Assembly: GCF_023053635.1 (NCBI RefSeq)
Contig: NC_086183.1
Location: forward strand, 28,841,501-28,905,500
Length of the DNA: 64,000 nucleotides
Direction of reading: 5' to 3'
DNA from: Elgaria multicarinata webbii
Taxonomy: Eukaryota; Chordata; Lepidosauria; Squamata; Anguidae
The notes beneath the pieces are model-generated. The model did not search any database. It saw only the letters and a list, made by a program, of their open reading frames with translations, and was not told the origin of the DNA. Position numbers and translations under genes: made by a program. Positions 21,301-32,600 of this stretch are shown piece after piece (positions within the stretch are counted from its first letter, which is position 1; each line of letters starts with the position of its first letter).

Positions 21301-21748
21301 ATGGCAGGGGAGCTACCTGTGGACTTGAGGACCTGGCGGAAGGGCGGTGGCCCAGGCAGATGGGTCACGTCTGATGGAGAGGCGGCGGCGGCTGGCTTTG
21401 GAAGGCAGTCGCCTCAGAGCGAGGCCCCACTGGCACCCAGGCACAAGCCGGAGGAAGCACCGAGTTCCGTCTGCCCGGGTGCCGTCCCGCCGGGAATGCG
21501 GAGTGCAGCTTCCCCCCAGGAGGGGCTGGAGGGGGAGAAGAAGGCGGAGACCTCCTTGCCCCTGCGGAAACGCCGCTACTGCGCTCCAGAGGGGGCAGGT
21601 GGGGGCGCACAGGGGGCGCTGGCTGGCAAGGTCCCCAAGACGGAGAACGGCCAAGGGGAGACCGGACTGTGGGCTTCCCACTCCAATGGCTACTGCTCCC
21701 ATTATATCCCGGTTAGCTATTCCAGTTTGCCAGCTGCGTATTATCCAG
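21301..21748 (+). CDS. BCL3: BCL3 exon 1 (N-terminal region)
   Basis: Encodes residues 1-149 plus one base of codon 150. PVDLRT (6-11) matches the mammalian N-terminus, and LPLRKRR (86-92) aligns with the mammalian LPLRKR stretch and is a candidate nuclear localisation signal. The tail PAAYYPG precedes the donor GTAAGG at 21749. The middle is low-complexity Gly/Ala/Pro and more variable, as expected of this region. Confidence 0.93.
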
Positions 21749-22449
21749 GTAAGGATGCCAGCACCCACTTACCCAGCAGGGGGGCCTTTCTTATCCTCCC
21801 CCTTCCCTAATTTTCATTCCCCCCCTCCATGGGGAAGAACCCCATAGCATTTCCCTGCCAAATTCCTTCCCAGCAACCACCTTCACCTTTACAGAATGTC
21901 ATTTTCTACACCAGCTGTCCTCAATCCGCTCAACCCCAGATGTGTTGGACTGCAACTCCCATCATCCACGCTGGACGATGAGAGTTGCGATCTGACTCAC
22001 CTGGAGTGCGGGGGAGGTTGGAGGAAGCTGATTTTCAAGCACCCCATTTTTGATCGAGGGAGGCTGTTTACAACCCACCCACCCCCGGGGGGGGGATCTT
22101 AGGAGGAGACCTTGGGCTCCCAGAAGATAAAAAAAGACCCCTTGGCCAGCTGCAGGGGGTCAAGAAGAAGGAGCCCTTCAGCAAGGAGGAAATGATGCTG
22201 GCCGTGAGATACCTCTGCAAGGCCCATAGGGTGGATACCTGTGAAACTGGCAGATGGAAAGGTTGATGGTTGTGTCATTTCAGCCCCCAAACTCTTAAAG
22301 TCTTCATAGCCAAGTTGCTGTTTCCTCATCCCAGGCCCCCACCTGCAATGTGTTACTAGATGCTATTTTACCAGATGGTTGCAAGTTCTGAGATAATGTA
22401 TGCAGAACATTTTTCAGTACTCACACACACACAATGTGCTACGTAAATG

Positions 22450-22480
<31 letters not shown>

Positions 22481-25400
22481 TGTTACCGAACCAACCAGCA
22501 ACGCAAAGATGATGCAAGTGCACCGAACTCTTTGTCAGGCTTGACTCCAACCCGGTAATGTGGTAGACTGAAGCCCTTGCCTCAAACGGAGGGATTTGGG
22601 GCGCCATTGGAGAGCGACGAGGTTGGTCAGAACTAATGCTGCCCCTCGGACCCAAACTCTCCCGGCATCGTGGCATCAGGAGCAGCACCTGTAAGGTGAC
22701 TCCAGGTCTGCAGGAGACTCCTAGCACTGGTGCCATCTTGGACAGGTCTTTTACTTATTTTAACCCCAATAGTAAATAAGCCAAGGCTGAACCAAGTGGA
22801 AAACAGGGCTTAACTCCAGCCTGAGTTGGAGCAGAAATGAATTTTGGAGCCACACTGCGCAGGGCAGGTATCCTTGAGCGAAGTACTTTTATACAAACAT
22901 AGTTTTCTGGCCTCCTTAACCAGTGTGAATGCATTTCAGCTTTTTATTTTAGTGTGAGTGCCCTTTAGGGAGGTTTTATATATCACACCACATCAACAGG
23001 AGTGCCTGTAATTCTGATTATCATGAGGTGTAAAACACACATGCAAATACATCCCACAGATAGTCTTTCTCCTCTGACTTATCATTGGCTTACTGAGCTC
23101 CTAGGTCAGCCTTCTCCAAGACAGTGCCTTCTGGGTGTGTTGGGCTACCACACCCAGTATCCTCAGCAGGCTGTGGGTGATGGGAATTGTAGCCAGATTG
23201 TGGCAGTCTGTCATAGCTTGATAAAGACAAGCAGGATAGGACACTTTGAAAACGGTTTAAAAACTGTCTGTGGAGTGTGTCCTGAGACCCAACAGTTGTC
23301 ACTACTGTTATAAACCATTTTAAAGCAGTAGTGTAGATCCTGCCCTGGACTTGGCTTTGCTTCTCACTGCAAACTGTTCAAGCTTCCTCTCTCTTTTTCT
23401 CTCCCCTTTCTGTCTCAGGCCTGGCTGCCCCCTTCCTGAGCCCTGAGCTGTCTCCTCTTTTGCACCCCGTGACCCCGCACTCGTTGGTGGGGGTCCCCAC
23501 TTGTTACTCCCTGCATTGCCCGGTCGAGGCCCAGTGGGCCTTGGACATTGCCACGGCAACCAGACAAGATGAAGATGGAGACACGTAAGGCGGGGGGCTT
23601 CTTTGGGCAGTGTGATGGAGGGGGGAGGCAGCACCCCTGGAAAAGTGGGTTTGGGGAAGGGGGAGGGAGGGCTTTGTTTTAGAAGGGCAATTATGAGAGG
23701 AGGTCTGTATGTATGAGAGAGAGAGAGAGAATTCTTATGGTCAAGAGGCAATCTGCACATGCTCAGTGGCCCTTTTTAAACTTCTCCTTCCCCAAAGATG
23801 AGAGTTTCCTGGCACAGAGGGCAAATTCTAGGGCTAAGTCCTGCAATGGGAACGGAGTCACATGCACCTCTGGCTAAGATGGCCAGGTATTTACTCAGCA
23901 CAATGGGGTGAAGCTGAACAGGGTGGAGTGGCAGCATTTGGGGAGGCTGGGGTGGGCTGGGGGAAGAGGGGCAATTGCCCCTCCCACCCCACCCCCCTTG
24001 TAACAGCCCTGGTGTAATCGTTCTTCAGTAGTACCTGTATCTCTAGGCTGTTCTGGAGACAAAAGCTGGAATAATAATCAGTTCCTGGCAAAGAGAGAGC
24101 AGTTGCTGGGAGCAAAGGGCTGGGGTGGGTGGGGGCGGGGGTCTAGCCGGGGGGTCTTCCCCCTGGTCTCAGAGCCTGGCAGTTAGGACATGGCATGCAG
24201 GAGAAGGGCTGAGCCTTCTCCAGCCCATTGCTTCTTCCCTGGAAACACCACAGCCTCAGTGGGAGCGTTGCTGTAATCTGTAAAATGGGCCCATGCACCC
24301 GCTGCACGTGCCACGAACTCAAAAGCCCTTTCATTTGAAAAAGTTTGGGGAGGGAGGAAGCAGGACTGTTTCTGCCCAGCACTGACAACGTGGCTGAAAA
24401 GAGGGAAAGAATGGCAACAAACGCTCTTAAAATACACGGGGCGTTGGTGATCTTTGGAGAAGATGACCCATTGAAATCCATGGGACATAAATGAGTTCCT
24501 GGCTCACCAAAGTCCCTTTGATTTTAAAGCCCTTTAAAAGGGACCCGGCACGTTCCCAGACAAGTGGTCTATCCATGGCTGTTGGCCCTGGGGCTAAGTA
24601 GAACCTCCCCATTCAAGAGCAGTCTACCAGAGACAAACAGGGGATTCCCACCGCTTCCACGTCCTGGATGTGACCTCCCTGAGGGGGTGGGGGTGGGATG
24701 GAAAAGCGTGGACCAGCCTCGAATCTCCACACCGCCAGCTCTCGCTCTGACGTCCTTCGGTGTGTTGTTTTCTCTCCTTGCTTCCGCCCCGGGGCCATTT
24801 GGAGCAGAACGCGTTTCTTCTTCTTCTTCTGTTGTCACTCTGAGAGCAGTTCCTGCTGCTCTTTCATCGGAGCCAACTTGGGCTGTGAGGGGAATCCCCT
24901 CGCCGCAGTGCAACTGAGCCCTCCCCCCTCCCCCCCCCCACATACACACACTCCCCGTCCACTCCTCCCCGCCTGCTGATGCTTTCCTCACCCCACGTCA
25001 CTCTTGGCGGTTCTGCCCCTTTACTGGAATGGGGCAAAGGGAAGCTGTGAACCGTTGCCTGGCCCTGGAGGGGGGTTGAGGGGGGGGAGAGAGAGAGCAC
25101 AGGCTCCCTGCCCTCTTCCTCCCCCACCCCCCTCCGAGTCTTTCCATATCCCCCTGAAGTCCCAAATGGGGCCCTTTTCAGGGCACTGCCCAGAGAGAAG
25201 TCCGCAGCCTCCTGCCAGAACTGTTCGAGGGAGCTCTGAGGACGCCGAAGTTTCCTTGCCAAAGTTTCTCTTTGGGGAGCCAGCTTTTGTGCCGCTCTAA
25301 GGAAGTCGCAGGGCTGGGGGCAACTGCGGTGAGACAGGAAGTGAAGGTCACGGCAGAGCCGGCTGTTCTTACGGGAAGGCTGGGCCCCGGGAGCCCTTCC

Positions 25401-26619
25401 CTCGGCTGCGGGTTCAGCCCTGAGACGATAAGGCGGTTTCGTTTTATGGTAAACGGGGAGGCAGAACATTTCTGCGAAATCATATGGAGTTGGATACGGT
25501 ATTGTTTGACTTGGGGTGGGGCAGATAGGCATGGCGAGGAGGGGGAAAGAGTGAAACAGGCTGCAGACAGGGGGTCACCCCTCCACCCCCTCCTGGACTT
25601 CTGAATTGTTATTATTATCACATTTCTAGTCTTGCAAGAAACCCAAGCCTGCTTACACGGTCCTCCTCCTCCCCATTTTATCCTCACGACAACCCTGAAA
25701 GGTAGGCTAGGCTGACAGTTGTGGAAAAAGAGGGGGAAAGCACCACAAAAAGGCTATGAGAGAAAGAGGCGACTAGCTCTGGTGCTATAAAATGTCAAAA
25801 GAGGTTTCTTTATTTTTCTTATCCGAAATATATTTTAAAAAATTAAAAAAACTTTCAACCAAACTTGTACAAACGCTCAACGTTTCGGATCTGGCGATCC
25901 TTCGTCAGGAGCTGTACAAAGAAATGAATTATTTTTTGAAGTAATTATAAATTTGAAGCCTTATAGATATTTTTTACAAGACCGCAGTTGTGTTCATTCT
26001 GTCTCTGTCAGCAGTCAAAACTGTTCTGTGTTAAGACTTTCATAACAGGGGTTATTTACCTTTCCTGATTGTAAAAAAACACCATTATATATATATACAC
26101 GCAATGGTGGTTTTTTACAATCAGGAAAGATAAATAATTCATTTCGTTGGACAGCTCCTGACGAAGGATCTCCAGATCCAAACATTGAGTGTTGTACAAG
26201 TTAGGTTGAAAGTGGCTCGGGTCCAGGTTATCTGAAAGAACGTATTCTCCCTTAAGAGCCTGCCCGTGCTTTAAGATCTTCTGGAGAAGCCCTTCTTTCA
26301 GTCCCACCATCTTCACAGGTGCGCTTGGTGGGAACATGGGAGAGGGCCTTCTCGGTGGCTGCTCCGGTGCTCTGGAACTCTCTTCCCGGGGAAGCTAGGC
26401 TGGCTCCCTCCTTGATGGGCTTTCGGAAGCAGGCAAAAACTTTTTTGTTCCAGCAGGCCTTTGGAGAATAATCTGGCCCTCCATCTATGTAAATGTCTTA
26501 TAATTTTGTTGTGTATTTTAAGCGTTTATGGTTTTGTTCCCCCCACCCCCAATGTATGTTTTAAACTTTGTAAGGCCGCCTTGAGGCCCAGCATTGGGCA
26601 AAAGGCGGGATACAAATAA

Positions 26620-26667
<48 letters not shown>

Positions 26668-29600
26668 CATTTCATAGCACCAGAGCTAGTAGCTTCTTTT
26701 TCTCATAGGCTAGGCTGAGAGCCAGTGACTGGCTCAGAGTTCCCCAGTGAGCTTCATGGCCGAGTGGGGACTAGAACCCAGATCTCCTGATGCCCGGGCC
26801 AATACTCCAACCACTGCACCATGCTGGCTTCCGTTATATGGAAGATAATCATTAGGAGGATGTGGATGAATGCTTTGGTGCACTAGAGGTACTGTGAGGT
26901 CGTGTGAGCAATTCAGCGTGAGTGGGGATCCTGCAGTAATCAGGATTATCCACCTATCACGTGGAAGAGCATTACACACCCCTAGGTCGGTGCACCCATA
27001 GAGTCTCTTTTTGGGGCCAATATGGCCAGAGCCTAGGCTGCACACACGCACCCTTTAACGTGTGACGAGACTCGGCTGCTTCCCACTTGCATGGTCCACC
27101 TTGGCACCTGGTTTTAAGGATTACTCCCACGTGACCAGTATATCGTGCTTTTCTTCCATAATGGAACCTGGGGGCCAGGAGAGCATCCCAGGTTCCTTAG
27201 GCAGTCACCCATCCCGGCACTGATCTGACCCACACCTGCTTAGCTTCAGGAAGCTTGTTGTCTCTTTTGCTTCCTGACCAGATCCTGAAACTGTCATCAG
27301 TTTGGCATGTGGTCCATGTCCACGACACATTGCAGGGTGACATCAGCGCGCCAAAGATAAAATCCCTGAGCCAAGGCATTTGCGGTCTAAAATTTGATGA
27401 GTAAGGCTGGAAGGAAAGGATAATTATCTATTATTATATTATTATTTATTGCATTTGTATACCGCCCCATAGCCGGAGCTCTCTGGGCAGTTTGCGTAAG
27501 ATAAAAACACTTAAAAACAATATACAAAAATTAAAAACCACAAAAACATGCAAAATGCACATATGTTTAAAACCACTATAACAACTTTACAATCAATGAG
27601 TCAAAAATAATAAAAGGAGAAGGGAACAAGGCAGGGATTCCACTGGTCTCCTTGCCACGATGCCACCAGCGGCCACCCCTTCTTCTGCAAACCCTCCCAT
27701 GTCCTGTATGACCAACACAAAGAATTCCTTTCTTTTGCTCTCCTGCGTGAACTTAGGAGAAACGGTTTCTGCCTCTGCGTTGGATTTTTGCAGAAGGCAG
27801 CAGGGCGCATAACAAAGGCACAGAGGGGAACACCCCGTCTCTTCCCTGCCCCCCTCCCCGTCCTCTGAATGTTCCACAAGGCTCAGGGGAAGGGGTGGCA
27901 GTAGACAGAGAGAGCCACAAATCTAGTGGCTGGCCATTAAGCCAAGCAGAAATGTGTGGGCCTCCTGCAGGGTTGCAAGGCGTTACAATGGATGAAAATG
28001 TACTCATGGGATTCCTTCTGGATTGACTGAGGACGAGCGGCTGCAGTTTGGGAGGTGTTTGCGAGAGCTGGAGGAGGTGCAGCACCAATCTTGCAGAGTC
28101 GCTCTTCGGCTTGTTGACGGCCCCGTTTCTCTGCCCCGTTCTAGGCCCCTCCACATAGCTGTGGTCCAGGGCAACGTGCCGGTTGCCCAGCGTTTGATTC
28201 TTCTCTTCCATCAGGGACAGCGAGACCTGGACATCTTCAACAACCTGCGGCAGGTAAGCATGAGTGACAGGGAGGGCCATGGCAGGGGGTGGGTGCTCGG
28301 GGACTGCAGGTCGGGCTGTCGAAAATCGTTACACGGTGGCAGAAGGGATCTTCGTTCCCCGTCTGATGGGGTCCTTCAGGATCCCCCTGAAGCACCGAAC
28401 TGGGGGTTCCAGGAATCTCACGGGCAAGGTGTGATGGTGATACTGCCTGTTGTTTGTCCCCTGAAATTCAGAGGTATACTGCCTCTGGATATGGATGCTC
28501 TTTTTAGCTATGGTGGCTGAGTGGAGTCGGAGGAAGGGAGAGTGAGGCCACTAATTTTAGGTGTTGTGAACGGGTGGTAAATCATTATATTTAATGTATG
28601 AGTAGTCTGTTTTTATTGCTGGAGGGGGAAACACCCATGGGATTTCCTGCCTCAAGTGCCAAAGAAAGTTGAGCGGCTTAGGGTACAGTGTTCCTTGTCG
28701 CGGGACGGGAGGGGCAACTGCTCTGCCTCAGGCAGCAAAACAACTTGGCTCAGCCCTCCTTGGGAGCTTCCTCCGCCTAGATGTTCACAGCTTGGGGGGC
28801 AGTGAACCCCTCTCTCAAGCCATGGGGAGCTGCTTTTTCCCGCGCCAGGTCCAGCTGCCTCGGTGTCGTCTGCACTGACTGGCAGCAGCTCTCCGGGGGT
28901 TTCAGCAAAGGGTCCGGGGTTTTTTCCCAGCCCTACCTGGAGGTGCTGAGATGGAACCTGGCACCTGCCGCATGCAAAGCCGGTAGGCCTTCCTGCTGTG
29001 CCCGTTGGAGGGGAAAGTGGACTCTGAAGGAGTACAGGCCCTGGAGAAGCGGCTCACTTCCCATTTTTTAATTGCAAGGGTTGCACGACAGGTTTTTATG
29101 TCCCGGCATGACTCCAGGAGAGAATGAGAGAAGGAGAGAAAAGAATTTTTTTTTTTTTAAAGAAACACACACACACACACACACACACACTCAGTAGTAC
29201 TAGTAGCAGTTGGTTCAAACAGCACGTAGATTGACGACAATCCCTTTATAGGCCGAGTGGCTTTCAGACTCCGTTCCAGGAAATCCTGAATTTCCCTGGA
29301 AGTTAGTCCGGGTTCCCTGAATCATTGGGAAGGGTGGATGAGCTTCCCTGGAAGACGACTTGTGCAATGCTACCAACCTTTTCCCTGCAATCTGCAACCA
29401 GGGAGGAGCAATGGGTGTGCTCCAAAGGCGGAAGATAGATGGAATATCTACCAGTAAACTGCTGGGTGATTAGCAGGAGATTATTGAATGATCGCAACAC
29501 CACCAAGACGTGGTTCCCCGCCCCCCCAATTCCCATTTCGAAATTAAGCTGTTTCTGCTTTCCTCAGTCTGGTGCCCTCCAGATGTGGTGGACTGCAGCT

Positions 29601-32600
29601 CTCATCCTTCCCAGACCACATGGCCATTGGGGATGATGGGCATTGCAGTCCAGCACACATCTGAAAGGCACAAGGTTGGGGATGGCCAGCATGTTGGTTT
29701 CCCTGATTTCTGCTAGTGCAGATTCAGATTCCGGCTTTGCATATGCAAGTCAACCCAGTGGGGTGTGGTAGGAGATTGGCTCTGTTTGCATCTAGCTCAG
29801 CTAAACCCCCAGCGATTAATTTTTTGTATCTGGTTCTGCTTGGTGGACTTCAGGGATCTACTACAAATGCATATTAGATCCCTCAAGCCTGACATCTGCC
29901 CACGCCTGTTCTAGGGCAGGCTTTCGGTTCACACGGGGTCATGGTGAGGCCTGGTTTGGAAGGAATGCACATTTTTCAGTGCACATTTCCCAGAATCCTT
30001 TGCTCCACGTGAAGATGGTTTAGTGGCAGAACACACAGGGGTTCTTCCGCCGGCTGATTGCGAGGGGAAGGAGTTCCGTCAAGGCCTGCACATTCGAGAA
30101 TTGCAATGAAACACACCCAAACCCTTCTGCCTGTCCTCATCACTGAAATTGTGCACATCCTTCAAATCTTTTCAAACATGGAGGCGGTGGGGAAGTGGGA
30201 AGGCCACCTTCAGCTTTTGGAATTGAGCACAGTAATCAGTTTCCTAAAAATGGATTCTGTTGGTTTTTGGTTTTTAAAAACAAGTTTGCAGCCCTCATGG
30301 CTGAGAAGATAAGCTTAACTGTGTGCAGGCGATGCCTGCTGCAACCTCATTGGGAGGGAGAGTGTGTTAAGGCATTGGTATTTCGCTTCGCTCCTTGGTC
30401 CTCCCCACAAACACTGAAAGCAAAACTGGAATAATGCAAAATAAGCACATCTAAGCAAATGGGCTTCATTTCCATAATGCACAGCGGTTGCAGAATTCCG
30501 TAGAAATTTGATTTTTAAAAAACACACAGAACCAACACAAATGCAAATTGTGAAGCAAGCACTTGCCAGAGCAGAGAGAGAGGAACTCAAAAAAAGGTTT
30601 TCTCTCATCTTGGGAAGGAACGGGACGCTTCAGCCATATGCAGCAACTGGCAAATAGAGGGAGAAAACGTGGAGGCAGTGACAGACTTTGTATTTCTGGG
30701 CGCAAAGATTACTGCAGACGCTGACTGCAGCCAGGAAATCAGAAGACGTTTACTTCTTGGGAGGAGAGCAATGACAAATCTTGATAAAATAGTTAAGTGC
30801 AGAGACACCACACTGACAACAAAGGTCCGCATAGTTAAAGCAATGGTATTCCCCGTAGTAACCTATGGCTGCGAGAGCTGGACCATAAGGAAAGCTGAGC
30901 GAAGGAAGATAGACGCTTTTGAACTGTGGTGTTGGAGGGAAATTCTGAGAGTGCCTTGGACTGCAAGAAGATCAAACCAGTCCATACTCCAGGAAATAAA
31001 GCCAGACTGCTCACTCGAGGGAATGGTATTAAAGGCAAAACTGAAGTACTTTGGCCACATAATGAGAAGACAGGACAGCCTGGAGAAGAGGCTGATGCTA
31101 GGGAAAGTGGAAGGCAAAAGGAAGAGGGGCCGACCAAGGGCAAGATGGAGGGAGGATATTCTGGAGGTGACAGACTTGACCTTGGGGGAGCTAAAGGTGG
31201 CGACGGCCGACAGAAAGCTCTGGCGTGGGCTGGTCCATGAAGTCACAAAGAGTTGGAAGCGACTGAACGAATAAACAACAAACAAAAATCCTGATTTACG
31301 CCCCCTTTTAAACAGGAAATGCTCTTTGGGGAGGATGAGATTGGGAATGAGAGGAGGTGGGGGGGAACCCTTTGCCTGCCTCCTGTTCCTCCTCTCAGCC
31401 CTTCCAAAGCCGCTTTTCCTGTTTAAAACGGCAGCTGACCGTGAGGGTTAAGAACATAAGCAGAGCCCTGCTGGATCAGACCGAGGGTCCGTCTAGTCCA
31501 GCGCTCCGTTCCCACAGTGGCCAACCAGCTGTTGACCAGCGACCAACAAGGCAGGACATGGTGCACCATGTCCCCCAGCAACTGGTGTACCCAGGCTTCT
31601 GCCTCGGATACTGAAGATAGTTTTGCTACAAGCATTTCGAAGGGCGTAAGAATAGCCCTGCTGGATTGGGTTCCTTCCTGAGATGAGAGAAAACCTTGCT
31701 TGAAGGTTGGTGTTTCCAAACTTGCAAGCGGAGGGCAAGGGAGGTGGGGGGGGATTGCAGCTTAGCAGCCGAACTGAAGCCTTTTGGCGTAGACGGGACT
31801 CTTGAGCCACAAGCCGAAGGGAGACGCTCCCAAAGCCTGTGGCTTTTGGCAGCTGGTGGTAGAGAGGGAAAGAGAGATGGGTGGATTCCCGGCAGTCTCT
31901 TGGGCCCGCGTCACTCCCTCCCAAGGGACTTTCCCTAGCCCCAGTTGGTGGCAAGCCCCGGGCCACTTCCCCAATGCCTTACTCAAGAGCAACTGCTCTC
32001 CATGGTCAGCGGCACTGACTCAGAACAGCAGGAACGACGGGTGAGACAGGAGGAAATGGAGGTGACTTGTTTGTTTGTGTAACATATTAGGGCAATGAGC
32101 CGAACAAAAGCAGCTTGCAGTTAAAAACGATTAAAACAAAATAGTCAAATGTTATAAAAGCAGCATCAGATGAGAAACATCAATAGAGGAAGCAACAATA
32201 ACATCAGTAAAAAAAAGCCAGGTGCAATGAATAAAAAGGGCCACAAGGCAGGAGCCAAGGCAGGAGTTCTCGGGGGAGGGATTGCAGAAATGTGGGGCCA
32301 CCACTGAAAAGGACCTCTCCCTGAAAGCTAGCGGTCTTAGTGCTGGGCTGCAGAGAAGGCGCTCTGTGGGTGATTTTTCACCCCGGGGCAGATTCATATG
32401 AGGTGCTGCTGTAAGGATGTGTGAATCAGCGACAATGTGATCTTGCCAAAGTTCTCTGATTTCCATCTTGAAGCTCATTCCGTATCGAGACTGTAAGCTT
32501 GGTTTGTTCGTCCTTTCTGCAGGAAAAATCCATGTGTGTTTTTATGCGTTTTATATCCTGGAGAAGTATGCATTTTCTCCCGTTGATTAAAGTGTGTTTG

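Larger units (their letters stand above)
25716..26705. mobile_element. Penelope-like foldback insertion with hammerhead-like cores
   Basis: Three nested inverted pairs are seen: 25754-25797 with 26665-26708, about 25855-25925 with 26140-26215, and about 26062-26088 with 26104-26130 (26 of 27 identical). The second pair carries CTGACGA, a small GGATC/GATCC hairpin and GAAAC, the conserved core of hammerhead ribozymes. Penelope-like retroelements are known to carry these motifs in their terminal repeats. An L2 has inserted in the right arm. No reverse transcriptase is visible, so the family call is inference. Confidence 0.6.
25606..26832 (-). mobile_element. CORE-type SINE split by a 990-bp insertion
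   Basis: The 3' part (25606-25715) and 5' part (26706-26832) form one SINE on the minus strand. They are separated by an insertion flanked by the exact 13-bp repeat TAGGCTAGGCTGA (25703-25715 and 26706-26718). Confidence 0.85.

Noticed and set aside
21313-21768. Open frames overlapping BCL3 exon 1 in other frames
   Set aside because: Shadows of the real exon, which is fixed by homology and splice phase.
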